A stretch of 64,000 nucleotides of DNA from Calycina herbarum (Eukaryota > Ascomycota > Leotiomycetes > Helotiales > Pezizellaceae), in assembly GCA_001414485.1 (NCBI GenBank), contig LLEY01000072.1:1-64000 (forward strand), written 5' to 3'. Shown here piece after piece: positions 34,964-46,829 of the stretch. A program made the translations under genes and the position numbers. The notes below the pieces were generated by a model that saw nothing but the letters and a program-made list of their open reading frames with translations, did not search any database and was not told the origin of the DNA. Within the stretch, counting starts at the first letter, position 1; every line of letters begins with the position of its first letter.

Positions 34964-35262
34964 GTTGAATAGATCCAAAGCAGTACAGAATGACTTTTGA
35001 AGGAATGTATTAAGTGGCTTTGAGAAGTGGTAAACAGCTTGGTCTCGGAGTGACTGAAGAGCAAAAGACTGAAAGCAGCACACTTCAGCTTATATACTTT
35101 GCTCTCCCTCATTATTGCCCCTTCATTTTCCCCCTGGCAGGCTCATAGAGATTGGATTCGACTAGGTACAGTTCCACAGAAAAACCACCCTAATTGCTGT
35201 CGACGATATCGGGAGTCGCGACTTTTGCCAAGCAAGTAAACATGTTCCCAGCAACTCCTATA

Positions 35263-35354
35263 CTTCGTCTCAGGCGTAACAGTCCATAACGGGGCCTCCT
35301 AAATAAACCCTGCTTTGCTGGGTCCCGCTATGGACTGTTTCGCCTGGGACGAAG
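35263..35354. mobile_element. Tandem MITE 1 (CTTCGTC family)
   Basis: The 92-bp element starts CTTCGTCTCAGGCGTAACAG and ends CTGTTTCGCCTGGGACGAAG, the inverse. TA precedes it (35261-35262) and follows it (35355-35356); the second TA is also the left flank of the next copy. Confidence 0.85.
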
Positions 35355-35356
35355 TA

Positions 35357-35490
35357 CTTCGTCTCTGGCGAAATAAACGTTAAACAGAGGGGTCACTTTA
35401 CAGACTTTTCAGGGGTTTTTTGGTAGCATAAGACATCGAAAATGGGGCAATTGCCCCATTTGGATAACCTTTGTTACGCCTGGGACGAAG
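35357..35490. mobile_element. Tandem MITE 2 (CTTCGTC family)
   Basis: The 134-bp element starts CTTCGTCTCTGGCGAAATAA and ends TTGTTACGCCTGGGACGAAG. It is flanked by the shared TA at 35355-35356 and TA at 35491-35492. Only the ends resemble copy 1; the interiors differ. Confidence 0.82.
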
Positions 35491-35943
35491 TAAAAATAGC
35501 CTGCCAACGTCACTTGAACAGGGCCTTTACACTGCCTTTTTATATGGGACTGTGGTCGGACGTTCGAAATCTGTGAAATAAGCGACTTCCTATTCGCTGA
35601 CGGGGATGGAGGATGCAACGCGTCAAAATCCACAAATTTTGTACACTCCCGCATTTCGACCGCCCGGACAATGCCATTCTCAAAGAGGGAGGTGGCAGTT
35701 GCCAAAAGGGAACGACTTTCAACTTGAGCCCCACGCAGATGCAAGTATTTTTGTCGGTGTCGCCGAGAGCTGATATCTTGGCTTCCAGCACTTGTGTTGA
35801 TAACCTTCGAAGAGCAGAGAATATAGAAAGAGGTTATCAAGTGATGATAGTGGACATCTTGAATTGATGAGTCGAGTCAAGAAGTCCACATTAAAAGACA
35901 ACCCCATGGCCAGTGGCCAATTCTAATGAATCCGGTGTATATA

Positions 35944-35995
35944 CTACCCCCCCCCCCAAATGTAGAGTGCACAGACAATTAAGGGGGGGAGACTC
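35944..35995. mobile_element. Poly-C mini-element, second copy
   Basis: About 52 bp begin with CTACCCCCCCCCCC after TA and end with a G7 run (GGGGGGGAG). The centre holds AGTGCACAGACA, matching the inverted 30871 element. The right border is uncertain. Confidence 0.45.
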
Positions 35996-36001
35996 TACGT
36001 A

Positions 36002-36240
36002 GAAGAAAAACCGTGCCGATTTGAGGCACAGGCCGCCCTGCCAAAAACTCACCCTCTATATTAATACTATAGTAAATTACAAGAGCAAATAAATTCGCAA
36101 AAATATAAGAAAAATCCTAATCGATTCTGAGAGCCATTTTGATGAAGTATACCAATTATTATAACTTTTCAGTCCAGTAGTTGTGGTTGCATCGAGGTGG
36201 GAGTGGGTAGGTGTGCCTCAAATCGGCACGGTTTTTCTTC
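36002..36240. mobile_element. MITE with GAAGAAAAACCG ends
   Basis: The 239-bp element has 28-bp inverted ends GAAGAAAAACCGTGCCGATT...GAGGCAC and flanking TA (36000-36001, 36241-36242). The flanks can also be read as TACGTA on both sides. The interior is AT-rich and non-coding. A pogo element was inserted four bases away. Confidence 0.85.
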
Positions 36241-36246
36241 TACGTA

Positions 36247-38405
36247 ACCGATATCCCGGCCTCGTGCACGGTCCTGGCAAAAGCCCGCCGAAAAACCCCT
36301 CTTTTTACCTCGACCATCACCACTTTAACTATGGCTAGAACAGACAAATCTCATCAGATCAACTTAGCGGTGGCAGCAATTGAAAGAGGAGAGCATAGCA
36401 ATTTTACTAAGGCAGCTAAGAAGTATAGGTGTGACCGTACTGCTATCTTACAGAGGATTAGGGGCTTAACTATAACACGCAAAGACGCTACTGCCCTTTA
36501 CTACCAAGCACTTACCAAGGAGCAAGAAGAAGTCCTAATTCGACAGATTAATAACCTTACCGATCAAGCAATACCCCCTACGTCTTCAATTGTCAAGAAC
36601 CTTATAGAAGAGATACGTAAGAGCGTAGTAGGGAAGAACTAGACTAGGTAATTTATCTGAAAACACAAGGATAGGTTATATAGCAGCTATCTTAAGAATA
36701 TTAAGAACTTAAGAGTAGTAGCTAAGTATACTCCTATGTTTATACTCTTCTTTACCTTAGTATTATATACTTTTTCCCCTTCTTATCTTAATTTAAGTAT
36801 AAAAGCTAATATTATCTTATTTTCTCTAGCTTACGTAAGTTATCGAGAAATATAATATAACTGCCGATAACCTATATAACTTTAATAAGAAGGGATTCCT
36901 TATAGGATTTAGCTAATCTATAAAGCGTATTATAAGTCTAGAAGCGTATATATTAGGCCGGGTTATAAAGAATAAGTAGAACAGTTCTCGAGAGTTTATT
37001 TCTCTACTAGTATATGTCTCAGCTATTAGAAGAGCTATCCCGCCGCTTCTTATTTATAAGAGCGCGTTAGAAGACTTATAAGGCTCTTAGATAGAGGATG
37101 TTAAAGAAGACAGAGTATATTTCAGTTTATTAGAAAACAGCTAGTTATTAAACCAGTTTAGTCTAAAGTAGCTAGAAGACGTCTTTAAGAGATATATAAA
37201 ACTGAAGAGCGTAAGAGTATACTAGCTACTTCTTATAAACAGCTACTCCTTGTATATTAATATGAAATTTATCGACTTTGTATTCTACTATCGTATTATT
37301 ATTATTATCCTTCCTTCTTATACTATATATCGGCTTTAGCTTCTTAATATAAGCCTTTTCTAACCTCTCGCTATATTCTATAGTAACGAGCTAGAAAAGC
37401 TCCTTACTACTTCCGATAGATTAGTCTCTATGTCTAAGAGATTTTTCTATAAGATGTTTAAGACAGCCTAGAATCTTATATTATATATATCTTTAAGAAG
37501 GCTAGAATCTAGCTAATTTAGAGTATAAAAATAGTTGCCTAGGTAACAAAGCCTGCCTCGCTAGTTAAGAAACCTGTTAAAGGTATAAAAACACCTCTTA
37601 TATTAAAAGCTATATAACACGCGTTCTTAGACTTTGAAAAGTCTCTATCTAAGCTTAAGATATATAAGGTCTTTACTTCTATACGTACTCTTTCCTCTTA
37701 AGTCTCTATTCTTAAATATAAGAACTAGGGGCTACGAATAGCTATTATTCTTAAGAATTAGAAGAGAAAGAAGAGTAAGAGACTTAATCTTTGTAGAGAA
37801 ATTAGCTAGGGAGTAGAGGTATACTTCTCTAGGAAGGTTATACAAGCTCGAGAGTATTAGGCTAAGGAAGAAGAGGTAAGAGAGGCTGAAGAACAGGTAA
37901 AGGAAGAGAGAAGAGAGATAAGAAAGGCGAATACTCTTAAGAGACAACGTAAGAAGGAAGAATTAGCTAATAAGAGAGCAGAAACCTAGCTCTATAAGAA
38001 GCTAGCTACTATAACTCTAAAGGCCTTAAAATAGATAAAATATATATATATCTTATGAAAAAGGACTACTCTATATATGCCTTAAGTTAAGAAAGGAGCT
38101 AAAAAGGGACAAAAAGAGCTAGAAAAGCTAACTTTAATACTTAAACTTAAGGTTAGAGTTCTAGCTGAAGTAGTAGCTCTATAATTAAAGGAAACTAGGT
38201 TAGAACGGCAGATTAGGCTGCTACTCCGTGCCCGCGTATGGTTTTTTGTACTTATTCTCTAATTAACTACCTTTTATCTATATCTCTACTTAATTATATA
38301 CAAATTCAATAAGTGGTTGTTGTGATATATAACTTTTAATATAGTGGGTGACATTCCAAGGGGGCGGGCTTTTGCTAGGACCGTGCACGAGGCCGGGATA
38401 TCGGT
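36247..38405 (+). mobile_element. Pogo-type DNA transposon
   Basis: The element is 2159 bp with inverted ends of about 42 bp, ACCGATATCCCGGCCTCGTG...GGCAAAAGCCCGCC, and TA on both sides (36245-36246, 38406-38407). It encodes one plus-strand transposase, damaged by RIP-like stops after the N-terminal domain. Confidence 0.9.
36331..38260 (+). pseudogene. Pogo-type transposase pseudogene
   Basis: ATG at 36331 opens MARTDKSHQINLAVAAIERG, a psq-like helix-turn-helix. A Tc5/CENP-B-like second DNA-binding region begins near residue 70 (YYQALTKEQEEVLIRQI). The frame is intact to 36642, then TAG replaces Trp codons (GKN-*-TR-*-FI-*-KHKDR, normally W). The DDE core persists as LYNFNKKGFLIGF-like (about 36870-36910, first Asp now Asn), INMKFIDF...IIILPSYTIYRL (about 37258-37333) and FYSNELEKLLT. 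The C-terminal tail is Lys/Glu/Arg-rich (about 37740-38200). Without the stops it would be about 640 residues, normal for the family. It is inactive in its present form, although the DNA-binding part could be expressed. Confidence 0.85.
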
Positions 38406-38921
38406 TAGAGGGAGAGTACTTCTTCAGTGGAATTTCCAAATGTGACCGTCTATCTCCCACGGAATGATTCGAACTTCTCGAAAGCTTCCAGAACTTGGAA
38501 TACGCTTTGTCGCTACATAACATCGTCAACAAAATGATCTGGCCAAAGGGGGTTTAAAGCTTTTCACAGCATCGTCGTGAGGTTGAGGAGTATTAGGTTT
38601 GTTGGTGGCGTTCGGGGAATTTTTCGGAGGGTCACATGACATTCCTGCCTACTCTTGAAGTCCATCCAATTCTTATTCATAAGCAAACCTTTGTTTCAAC
38701 TTTCTTGGTCATGAATCATAGAGGTTCTTCTTTCTCTTCGAATGCTCAAATTTCGACAGGGAGTGCCTAGTCTCAAAAGGGGTGATGTGACCAGGTGCTT
38801 ACATAAAAGCTTGTCATCATTGCATCAGCTACAAGGGCAGGTAGGGTCCGAGCGCTGTCAGTTTCAATACTATCTTTTGTTTACATTCCTTAATTATTAA
38901 TTATTAAACTACTATATATTA
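38406..38921. other. Intergenic, end of gene island
   Basis: Normal-composition sequence extends to about 38880, then base composition drops abruptly to RIP-type. A minus-strand frame at 38290-38532 crosses the transposon border and is not a gene. The 38880-38921 stretch leads into the relic ORF. Confidence 0.5.
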
Positions 38922-39615
38922 TTATGTCTATAAAACCTCGAAGATCTAAGAGTAGAACCCCTAGAATATAGAGTACAACTTATAGAGAAACTCTAGTTAG
39001 CTAATATACTTCTATTATCTTATCTTTAGAAATATAAAACTCTATATAAGAAGCGCGTCTATAGACGAACCAGACCTCTCTTAACGTTCTAGTTACTACT
39101 AGAGTAGTCTAGGATATATATTAAAGAGTAAAAGAGAGTAGATAGTAGACTTAGAGTAGTAGAACGTATAGAGAGCTTTTATAAGAGCTTATTAACTAGT
39201 AGAATAGACCTTATTCTAGATACTCTTAAAAGCTTACTCTCTCTCTCTAAAAACGAATTATTAAGTATATTATCTTTTTCTATAAAAACTAACGAAAGAG
39301 TAATCTTACTCTTTTTACTAAACTTAGCTTTTATAGTAATAAAGACGAATCTAAGAACCTCTCTAAGTTCTCTTTTAAATAAGCGATATATAATATAAGT
39401 TACTTCTTTATAGTTGAAGGTTTTAAGCTAGAGTTAACTTCTAATTTAGAGAAAGCCTACGTAGAGGTAGTATACTAACTTCTTAGAATAGATCTTATAT
39501 AAGTTGTTTTTATTAATATAGTCTCTATCTAAATAGAACTTAAGAGTATAGACTAATATTAGTATAACTTATATACTAAGTATTACTATAAAGATATTAA
39601 GAAGAATACTATAAA
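38922..39615 (+). pseudogene. Unrecognised RIP-degraded ORF, 5' part
   Basis: From ATG 38922 one frame reads MSIKPRRSKSRTPRI, then continues for about 230 codons with only TAG/TAA stops in places where Trp or Gln is likely. It ends at the target site of element F (ATAAA, 39611-39615). The same frame resumes at 61986, so one ORF was split by the insertion. The translation is Arg/Ser/Leu-rich, and I cannot assign a family. The abrupt composition change near 38880 suggests that it belongs to a repeat. Confidence 0.55.
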
Positions 39616-39962
39616 TATTATAATACTAGTCTATAACCTAGAAGAATATACGTAATAATACGTAACCTCGGTAATTACCTCGGAATATATATATCTATAA
39701 TAAGAGCTATAATAAGAGCAATAGCGAGATCTCAGCTTCTTATAGCTATAACGAAAGCTATAGTAAGATCTTAGCTATATATAATTCTAGCTCTTTATAG
39801 CTCGTACGAGATCTCAGCTTCTTATAGCTTATACTTACTTAGTAACCTCTTTTCTCTAGATATATAACCCGCGTTATCTTCGTAGATAGAACTGTAGCTT
39901 TAAATTCTCGTATTTATATATATATACTCTTATATCTTTATCTTCAGTTATAGTTCGTAATA
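39616..39962 (+). repeat. 5' LTR of element F
   Basis: The 347-bp repeat is paired with 61634-61980. Ends TATTATAATA...TTCGTAATA are RIP forms of TG...CA. It contains duplicated segments of the ATAACGAAAGCTATAGC type. Confidence 0.92.
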
Positions 39963-40322
39963 TTATTTAAAGCTCGATACTATTTACTCTCTTATAAAGG
40001 ATTATAATATTATACGGATTCTACGCTTATAATAGCTAGAAGATCTTATACTTATAATAGTATAATTATAACTCTTCTTCTCCGTCTATAATAGTCTCTC
40101 TTCTATAAACAGATCTCTTAAAAATCTCTAAGTCTATAATAGTTTAATTATAACTTATCTTCTCGAAAGTCGAGAATCTCTATATTATAACAGTTTAATT
40201 ATAACTTATCTTCTTAAAAGACACGTCTATAATAGCTTATATAACCTTTTTATAACCTTCTTCTTCTTTCTTCTTCTTTCTCTATTTTTTATAAATATAA
40301 TATCTAAAACTACTCGTAGTAA

Positions 40323-40606
40323 TATAATAGAACTATTAGAAATTAATCGGAATAATCGGAATTAGAATTACCGAGTCTACGTACTAAATAGAATACGATA
40401 TAGATATTATTTTAGAATTTAGAATAGCTAGATAGCTTCTAGACTTACTATTGTCTAAACCTCTTATAAATAGCTGCCTTCTCTCTATCGAGAAAGACTA
40501 ATTTAGTCTTTTCCTTTGTATTAGAGCCTAGTATTTAGATATATTATTCTATTAAACGTACTTCTATATACCTCTTTTATAGTAGTATCTTTTTCGTACT
40601 ATTATA
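40323..40606 (+). repeat. 5' LTR of element B
   Basis: The 284-bp repeat is paired with 55632-55915 and similar, in the opposite orientation, to the LTRs of element A. Confidence 0.9.
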
Positions 40607-43600
40607 TTAAAAGACTAAATTCGACTCTACTAGAGACGGTCTATTATAATATCTTACTTAAGCGCGCCGGCGTACCTGCTTCGAATTAGATTTAGCCTAG
40701 ATTCGGATTAGTATATTAATAACCTTAAATAGCTAGGTAATTAGAGACTACCTAGAAAGCTAGTAACACCGGGGTTTAGTATCTAAATAGTTAGCTAGTA
40801 AAATCGTAGACAGTTCCTATATTAAGTAAAGTAGACTATACTAAGTACTTCTAAGACTTCTAATAACCCTCTCTATATAAGGATTACTATATAAGATATA
40901 GATAGTCGACGATATATAGTTACCTAGAAAGCTTCTAAATCTATCTCTTAACCTCTCTAAATAGTATATAATATACTAGAATAAGAAGAGACTCTAGGTC
41001 TCTCTAAAGCTCTACTTAAGAGCGTTAAGTAACTTACTAGAGAAACTAGTAGGCTCTTATCTAAAAGGTCTACGAATCGCATCTATATATCTAAAAATAA
41101 AAGGTTCTAGAAAGAAAAGAGCTCTACTTAAAATCTTAAAGATAACCGAGACTTTTCTAATATAGACGAGATATAAGACGTAGTATAAGGCTTAGAAGAA
41201 AAACTTTAAGATAATAATAATTAGTTCGTATAGTTGGAATTAATTATAAGCGAACTTAGGAATTAAATCAGAGACTCTTCTTCTCTTCTAAGTCCTATAC
41301 TAGACCTCTTTTACTTAAGAGATCCTATCTTTAATACCTTCTCTCGATAGTAAACGACTCTACCTACTTCCGAAGATACTCTAAATCCTCTCTAATCTAC
41401 TAAAAGCAAGATTATAAAAAAGATTAAACTCTTAGATAATAGTATATTCTCTATATATTAATAATAGAAGATATTAGTATATAATAGACTACTAGTAAAT
41501 GCCGATTATTATAATATAAGTCTAACTGAAAAGGCTCTTATATAGAGAATAACTACTAAAACTCGCTAGAAACTACCTTAAGCCTAGATACGAGTCTAAG
41601 TCGATTTATATTACTTTCTATAATTATTAAGATATAATTAAACTTTTGGATTTATATTTCTTAACTAGATACGAGATAGAGAATATACGGAACGCCTTCT
41701 AAGCCTTATAGATAAGTAGAAAGGATTATACTAGAGAAACGTTTACTAACTTTAAAAGTCGCTTTTCAAGTATAGCTATACTTAGAAGGATACTAGAGTT
41801 AGAACAGTTCTTCTATATATAGGAAAAGATTATACTATAGCTACGAAACTTAGCTACTATACTTAAGAGACGTTAGAACTATAACTTCGTCGAAATAGTA
41901 GTAGATCTTCTAGCTCTAGATAAGGAAAAACGCTAAAACGCTAAGTTATATATAGCTAATACGACTAAGCTAGTCGGTATAACTACTTCGGCTAAAAAGA
42001 CTATCTTTTAACTCTTATCTAGTATAATACTAAATCTCTCTCTACCTATATAAGGATCCTTCTCTGCTGTTTAGACTACTTTCTAAACTTTTAAAACTAC
42101 TTTAACTCCTAAATACTAAAAGACTATAGACTGAGTCCTAGCTAGTATAACGTATTACTACTATAGTAAGCCTAGATATTATAAACCTAATTACTCTTAG
42201 CTACTTAGTATTAAAGAGATAGTCTAGGAAGTAAACGAAGATAATATATAAGTCTCTATAGAGTACTCCGATTTAGACCTAGATTAGAGAGAAAACGAGG
42301 CAGCTTAGACAAAGACTCCTTTCTAGGCTTATATAAATATAACCTATTAAACCTTAATCTTTCTAGCTTTATAGAAGGAAACTAATTCCTTATAAATATA
42401 ACTCTTAGTATATATAGATATAGTATTAAGTTATAAGCTTTAATAGATATAGAAGCGAACGGTTTTCTATTCTTAAATTAACCTTTAGCTCTATAACTAG
42501 CCTAATCGCTAGGATTATAGATTTAAAAACTACTCTACTTAGTACTTGTTTATAGATATAATAGTAGTATTAAGAGTAAGGTAACGTAGTTTATATAGCT
42601 ATATCTAAACCTAGATAAGTATTATATCTATAACTACTTTTTTATTATCCTAGACCTAGGATAATAAGACTTAATTATTAGAAATAAATAGTTAAAACAT
42701 TTTAAAATTCTTCTTAACTCTGCTAGGAATTAACTTATTTAGCTAGCTGAAACTCTACTAACTCCTTACTTTAGAAAGAAGATCTTACTTTCTTTAACTT
42801 CTAGCTAGATCTAGAAGCCTTATTTAAATATATAGTCGGATACGAATTAAAGAGATTACGCTCTCTATTAAGACGAAAAACAACGGAAGAATAGTAAACT
42901 CTTAGCTAAGTTATTACTATTATCTACGACTCTAACTTCTAATAATTCCGTCTCTAACTCTAGTCTAAATCCTCTTCGACCTATAGATATAGCTTAGACA
43001 GATTAGACTATATACTTATTTATTAACGAGATAAGTACGAATACTTTATATTTTAATATAAAACAACCTAATACCGAGTTCTTTATAACTAGTATCTATA
43101 AATTAGATCGGATTATTAAAGAGAAGTTAGCTCTACTTATAGATAATATAGAGACTATAGATCTAATATAGTCTTAACTCTCTAAATATTATTTCTTATA
43201 CTAAGATATATTCTCTAAGACAGCCTTAGATAAACTTCCTCCTTACTATAAATATAACTATAAAATTACTTTAAATAAACTACTTCTTATCTTCTACTCC
43301 TCTCTTTATTAATAGTTAACTATAGAGCTATAAGCGACGAAAGAGTATCTTATTAATAATTTAAATAAAGAATTTATTATTAATAGTAATAGTCTTTTTA
43401 CTCTACTAGTACTCTTCGTTAAAAAGCTTAATAGTAATAAGCTACGGTTTTATATTAATTATTAGAAGCTTAATACTCTTACTAAAAACGACCTCTACTT
43501 AATTCCTCGTATTAATAAACTTCTTTTAAGAATAAGAAAAGCTAAGATCTTTACTAAGTTAGATATATAATAAGCTTTCTACTATATCTAAATAGATCTT

Positions 43601-46174
43601 AACTTAGAAGAGATAACTACGTTTAAGACTAGGTATAGAATATATAAATATAAGATCCTTTCTTTTAGACTCTATAATAGACCCGCTATCTACTAATATT
43701 ATATAAACGACGTCTTAATCGAATATCTAGATAACTTCTATATCGCTTATCTAGATAATATATTAATTTATTTAAATAGTATTAAAGAATATAAGAAATA
43801 AGTTAGAAAGGTTCTAAATCAGCTCTAAGAAGTAGGACTTTAAGTAGATATTAAGAAAAGCGAATTTAGTATTACTCGAGTTAAATATCTCGGTTATATA
43901 TTAACTATAAAAGGACTTAAAGTAGACTCTAAGAAAGTAGAACCTCTATATAACTAGGCTCGACCTAGTACTATAATAGGTATAAAGTTCTATCTAGGCT
44001 TTTATAGTTTCTATAGATAATTTTTTAAGAACTTTAGTAAAATCGCAAAACCTCTAACTACTATAATATACTCTTTAGAGCTATTTTAGTAGACACTTAA
44101 TACGAGAAAGCCTTCGAAGAATTATAGACCTAGCTACTCTTAGTTTAAGCTTTATACTACTTCGACCTCGAACTTAATATAAAGCTAGAGATAGACTCTT
44201 CTAATAAAGTAATAGCAGGTGTATTCTTCTAATAATATAGTAATTAGTAGTATTTTATAGGTTTTTACTTCTACGTCTTAGTCAGTTATAAAGCGAATTA
44301 GAAAATCTATAATAAGGAATTATTTATAATTATCAAAGTATTTAAGAAGTAGAGGCCTAAACTTATATCGTATTAGAGCTATATCGACGTATATTTAGAC
44401 TATAGATTCTTAGAATACTTTATAATAACTAAGCTACTTATAGCTAAATAAGTATAATAGATAGAATTCCTATCTAACTTTAACTTCTAGATCCGATTTA
44501 TATCTAGAATAGTAAATTAAAAAGCCGATATTCTAACTAGATACGAGTAAGATATTCAAATATAGAATTAAGTTAAGTTAGATAGCTACTTACGTACTCT
44601 TTTCAGATCTATTAGATTAGACCTCTAAATTAACACCGATCTTACTTAGACCTTTTTATAAAAATAAGCGACATCTATTAGCGCGATTTAGTTAGATATT
44701 ATACTAGGATCTAGGTCGGACCTAATTTAGAGACTAAAAGTAGATAATATATAATTATTCTAAGAAGAGCGTAGTAAGCTTAAGAATAGTTATACTATCT
44801 TACTAAATAATTTACTTCTATTTAGAGAACGACTTTATATTTAAAGAAATACTAAACTCTATATAAATCTAATCTAAGAGGTTTATAACCAAGTATCTAG
44901 TACTTATCTAAGTACTTAAAAAATATACTAGTTATTAGCTTCTATCTACTACTAGATTAGTATAGATTTAGACTATAAAGTATACGTAGCTAACTACTAA
45001 GCGTATAAATACTCTTATTCTTAATAGACTAAATAGTAATAGTTCTTTCATCTACTACTAGTTTCTAATTATCTAATATAGTATTTATTAACTATCTTAG
45101 AAAGGATTTAGTATCTATTCTCTACTATTCTACGACTAATACTAGAGGATTAGCTTAACTTTTTATATAGTAGATCTATTGTTTTAGATACTATTCTAAA
45201 TTAATTATATCTAATAGAGGATCTTAATTCGTCTCGGCTTTTTAGACGGAATTCTATTATATTATTAGTATTAAGCTTAAGCTCTCTATAGCTTACTATA
45301 AATAAATAGATAGTTAGATAGAGATTATAAACCGATATATTAATTAGAGGCTAAGGCCTTTTATAACCTACTACTAGGATAATTAGAGCGAGTTAATCCC
45401 TCTAATAAACCGAGTATAAATAACTCTTCTATACTCTTCGATCGATATAACCTCTTATTAGCTTAAGTTCGAACTCGATTTAAGAACCTTATAGAACTAG
45501 AATACTCTAAAGACTTCTATTCTCTAGAAACGATTAAATTATAATAAGATAGTTAAAATAGCCCGACGTAGATACTTAGCCTAGAACGTAGCTAAAGATA
45601 ATATAACTAAAGCCTAGTAGAAAATATAAGATAGTATAAATTAATACTAAAGAGCTATTAACTAGGATATTAGTAATAAAGTCTACTTATTAATAAGAAA
45701 TCTTAAGATAAATCAACCTAGTTAAAAGCTAGCTAAGTAGTAGATAGGATCTTTTAAGATACTAGAACGTATAGAATACTCTTATAAGTTAAAGCTCTTA
45801 AAAAGATTATTAATTTATAACGTTTTTACTATAAACGTACTATCTAAAGACCTAAATACCTGTCTACCTAGATAGAAAGCCTTAGAGCTATCTCTAGAGA
45901 TTATTTAGAGTATATAAGAATAGAAAGTTTAAGAGATTCTTATTAGTAGACTTTTTAGAAGATAACTATAGTATTAAGTAAAATAGGTTAGCTACGATTT
46001 AGATCTTACTTAGTATTCTACTAATAATTTTCAAGGTTTACTATATTAATTAAAGAGCTTCTACGTTAAATACCTAGAGTAACTAGGACTATCTCGACTT
46101 CTCTTTAAATAGATACGTATATAGAAAACAGATAAGAACGAGTAAAGAGTTTATTATTTAACTAAACAACTCTT

Positions 46175-46383
46175 AAGAATATCTACTAATCCTAGTTACC
46201 TCTAAGTAACTTAAAATTAATAAAGTAGAAGAATAAGAAGATAATACTAAGTTGCTACTAAATAGAATCTAAAGCTTAACCTCTTCCTCTATCTTAGCTG
46301 CTTTATTAGCTAGCTATATAGCAGTAGTCTTAGCCTCCTTCTTATTATCCTCGTCCTTATAATCCTCCTTCTTACTATTCTCT
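46175..46383 (-). other. Unrecognised insert D in element B, left part
   Basis: After the end of B's chromodomain the sequence is foreign. On the minus strand it joins, across element C, to 53347-54062, giving a frame rich in Lys, Ile and Thr with a Lys/Arg/Glu-rich end. I cannot identify the family and found no terminal repeats. Confidence 0.5.
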
Positions 46384-46829
46384 TATAACGAAACTTAAAC
46401 GAACTAAATAAAGATAACTAAGTCTCGAAGGTTAGTATATAGATAAGAAGTATAGATATGCCGGGTTATTTACTTAGAAGTAAACTCGTTACTTATATTA
46501 AAGATGTTAAATAAGATAATAAGATTAATAGCTAAAGTTAAGTACGAAGCTTCTATCTAATAACAGACGTGCTAGTATATATAGAACCTCTTATACTACC
46601 TAGATCCCTATATAAGCCTAGATCCCTAGATCTCTCTAGATCCTCTAAAAGATCTAAGAGGATCTATTATATAACTACTAATAGTTAACTAATAGTAAGA
46701 TCTTAGAATACCTAAATACTTTTATATTACTAATTTCTTTTTATATTACTTTCTATTTCTTAGATATCGTGTCTTATCTTATTAGAGTACTATCTAGACT
46801 ACTTACTATATATAACGTAATTTATAATA
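46384..46829 (-). repeat. 3' LTR of element C
   Basis: The 446-bp repeat is paired with 52901-53346; it starts TATAACGAAACTTAAACGAA. It carries a GATC-rich stretch with repeated AGATCC/TAGATC near 46610-46670. Confidence 0.92.

Larger units (their letters stand above)
34964..36001. other. Intergenic, with clustered MITEs
   Basis: The promoter side of the dioxygenase gene (C/T-rich near 35085-35130) is followed by two abutting MITEs (35263-35354, 35357-35490) and a poly-C mini-element (35944-35995). A minus-strand frame at 35409-35840 overlaps the MITE and is not convincing as a gene. Confidence 0.55.

Noticed and set aside
35409..35840. 143-codon minus-strand frame
   Set aside because: Its 3' end runs into the tandem MITEs, and no family resemblance was found.
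38290..38532. 80-codon minus-strand frame
   Set aside because: It crosses the right terminal inverted repeat of the pogo element and combines transposon and flank.
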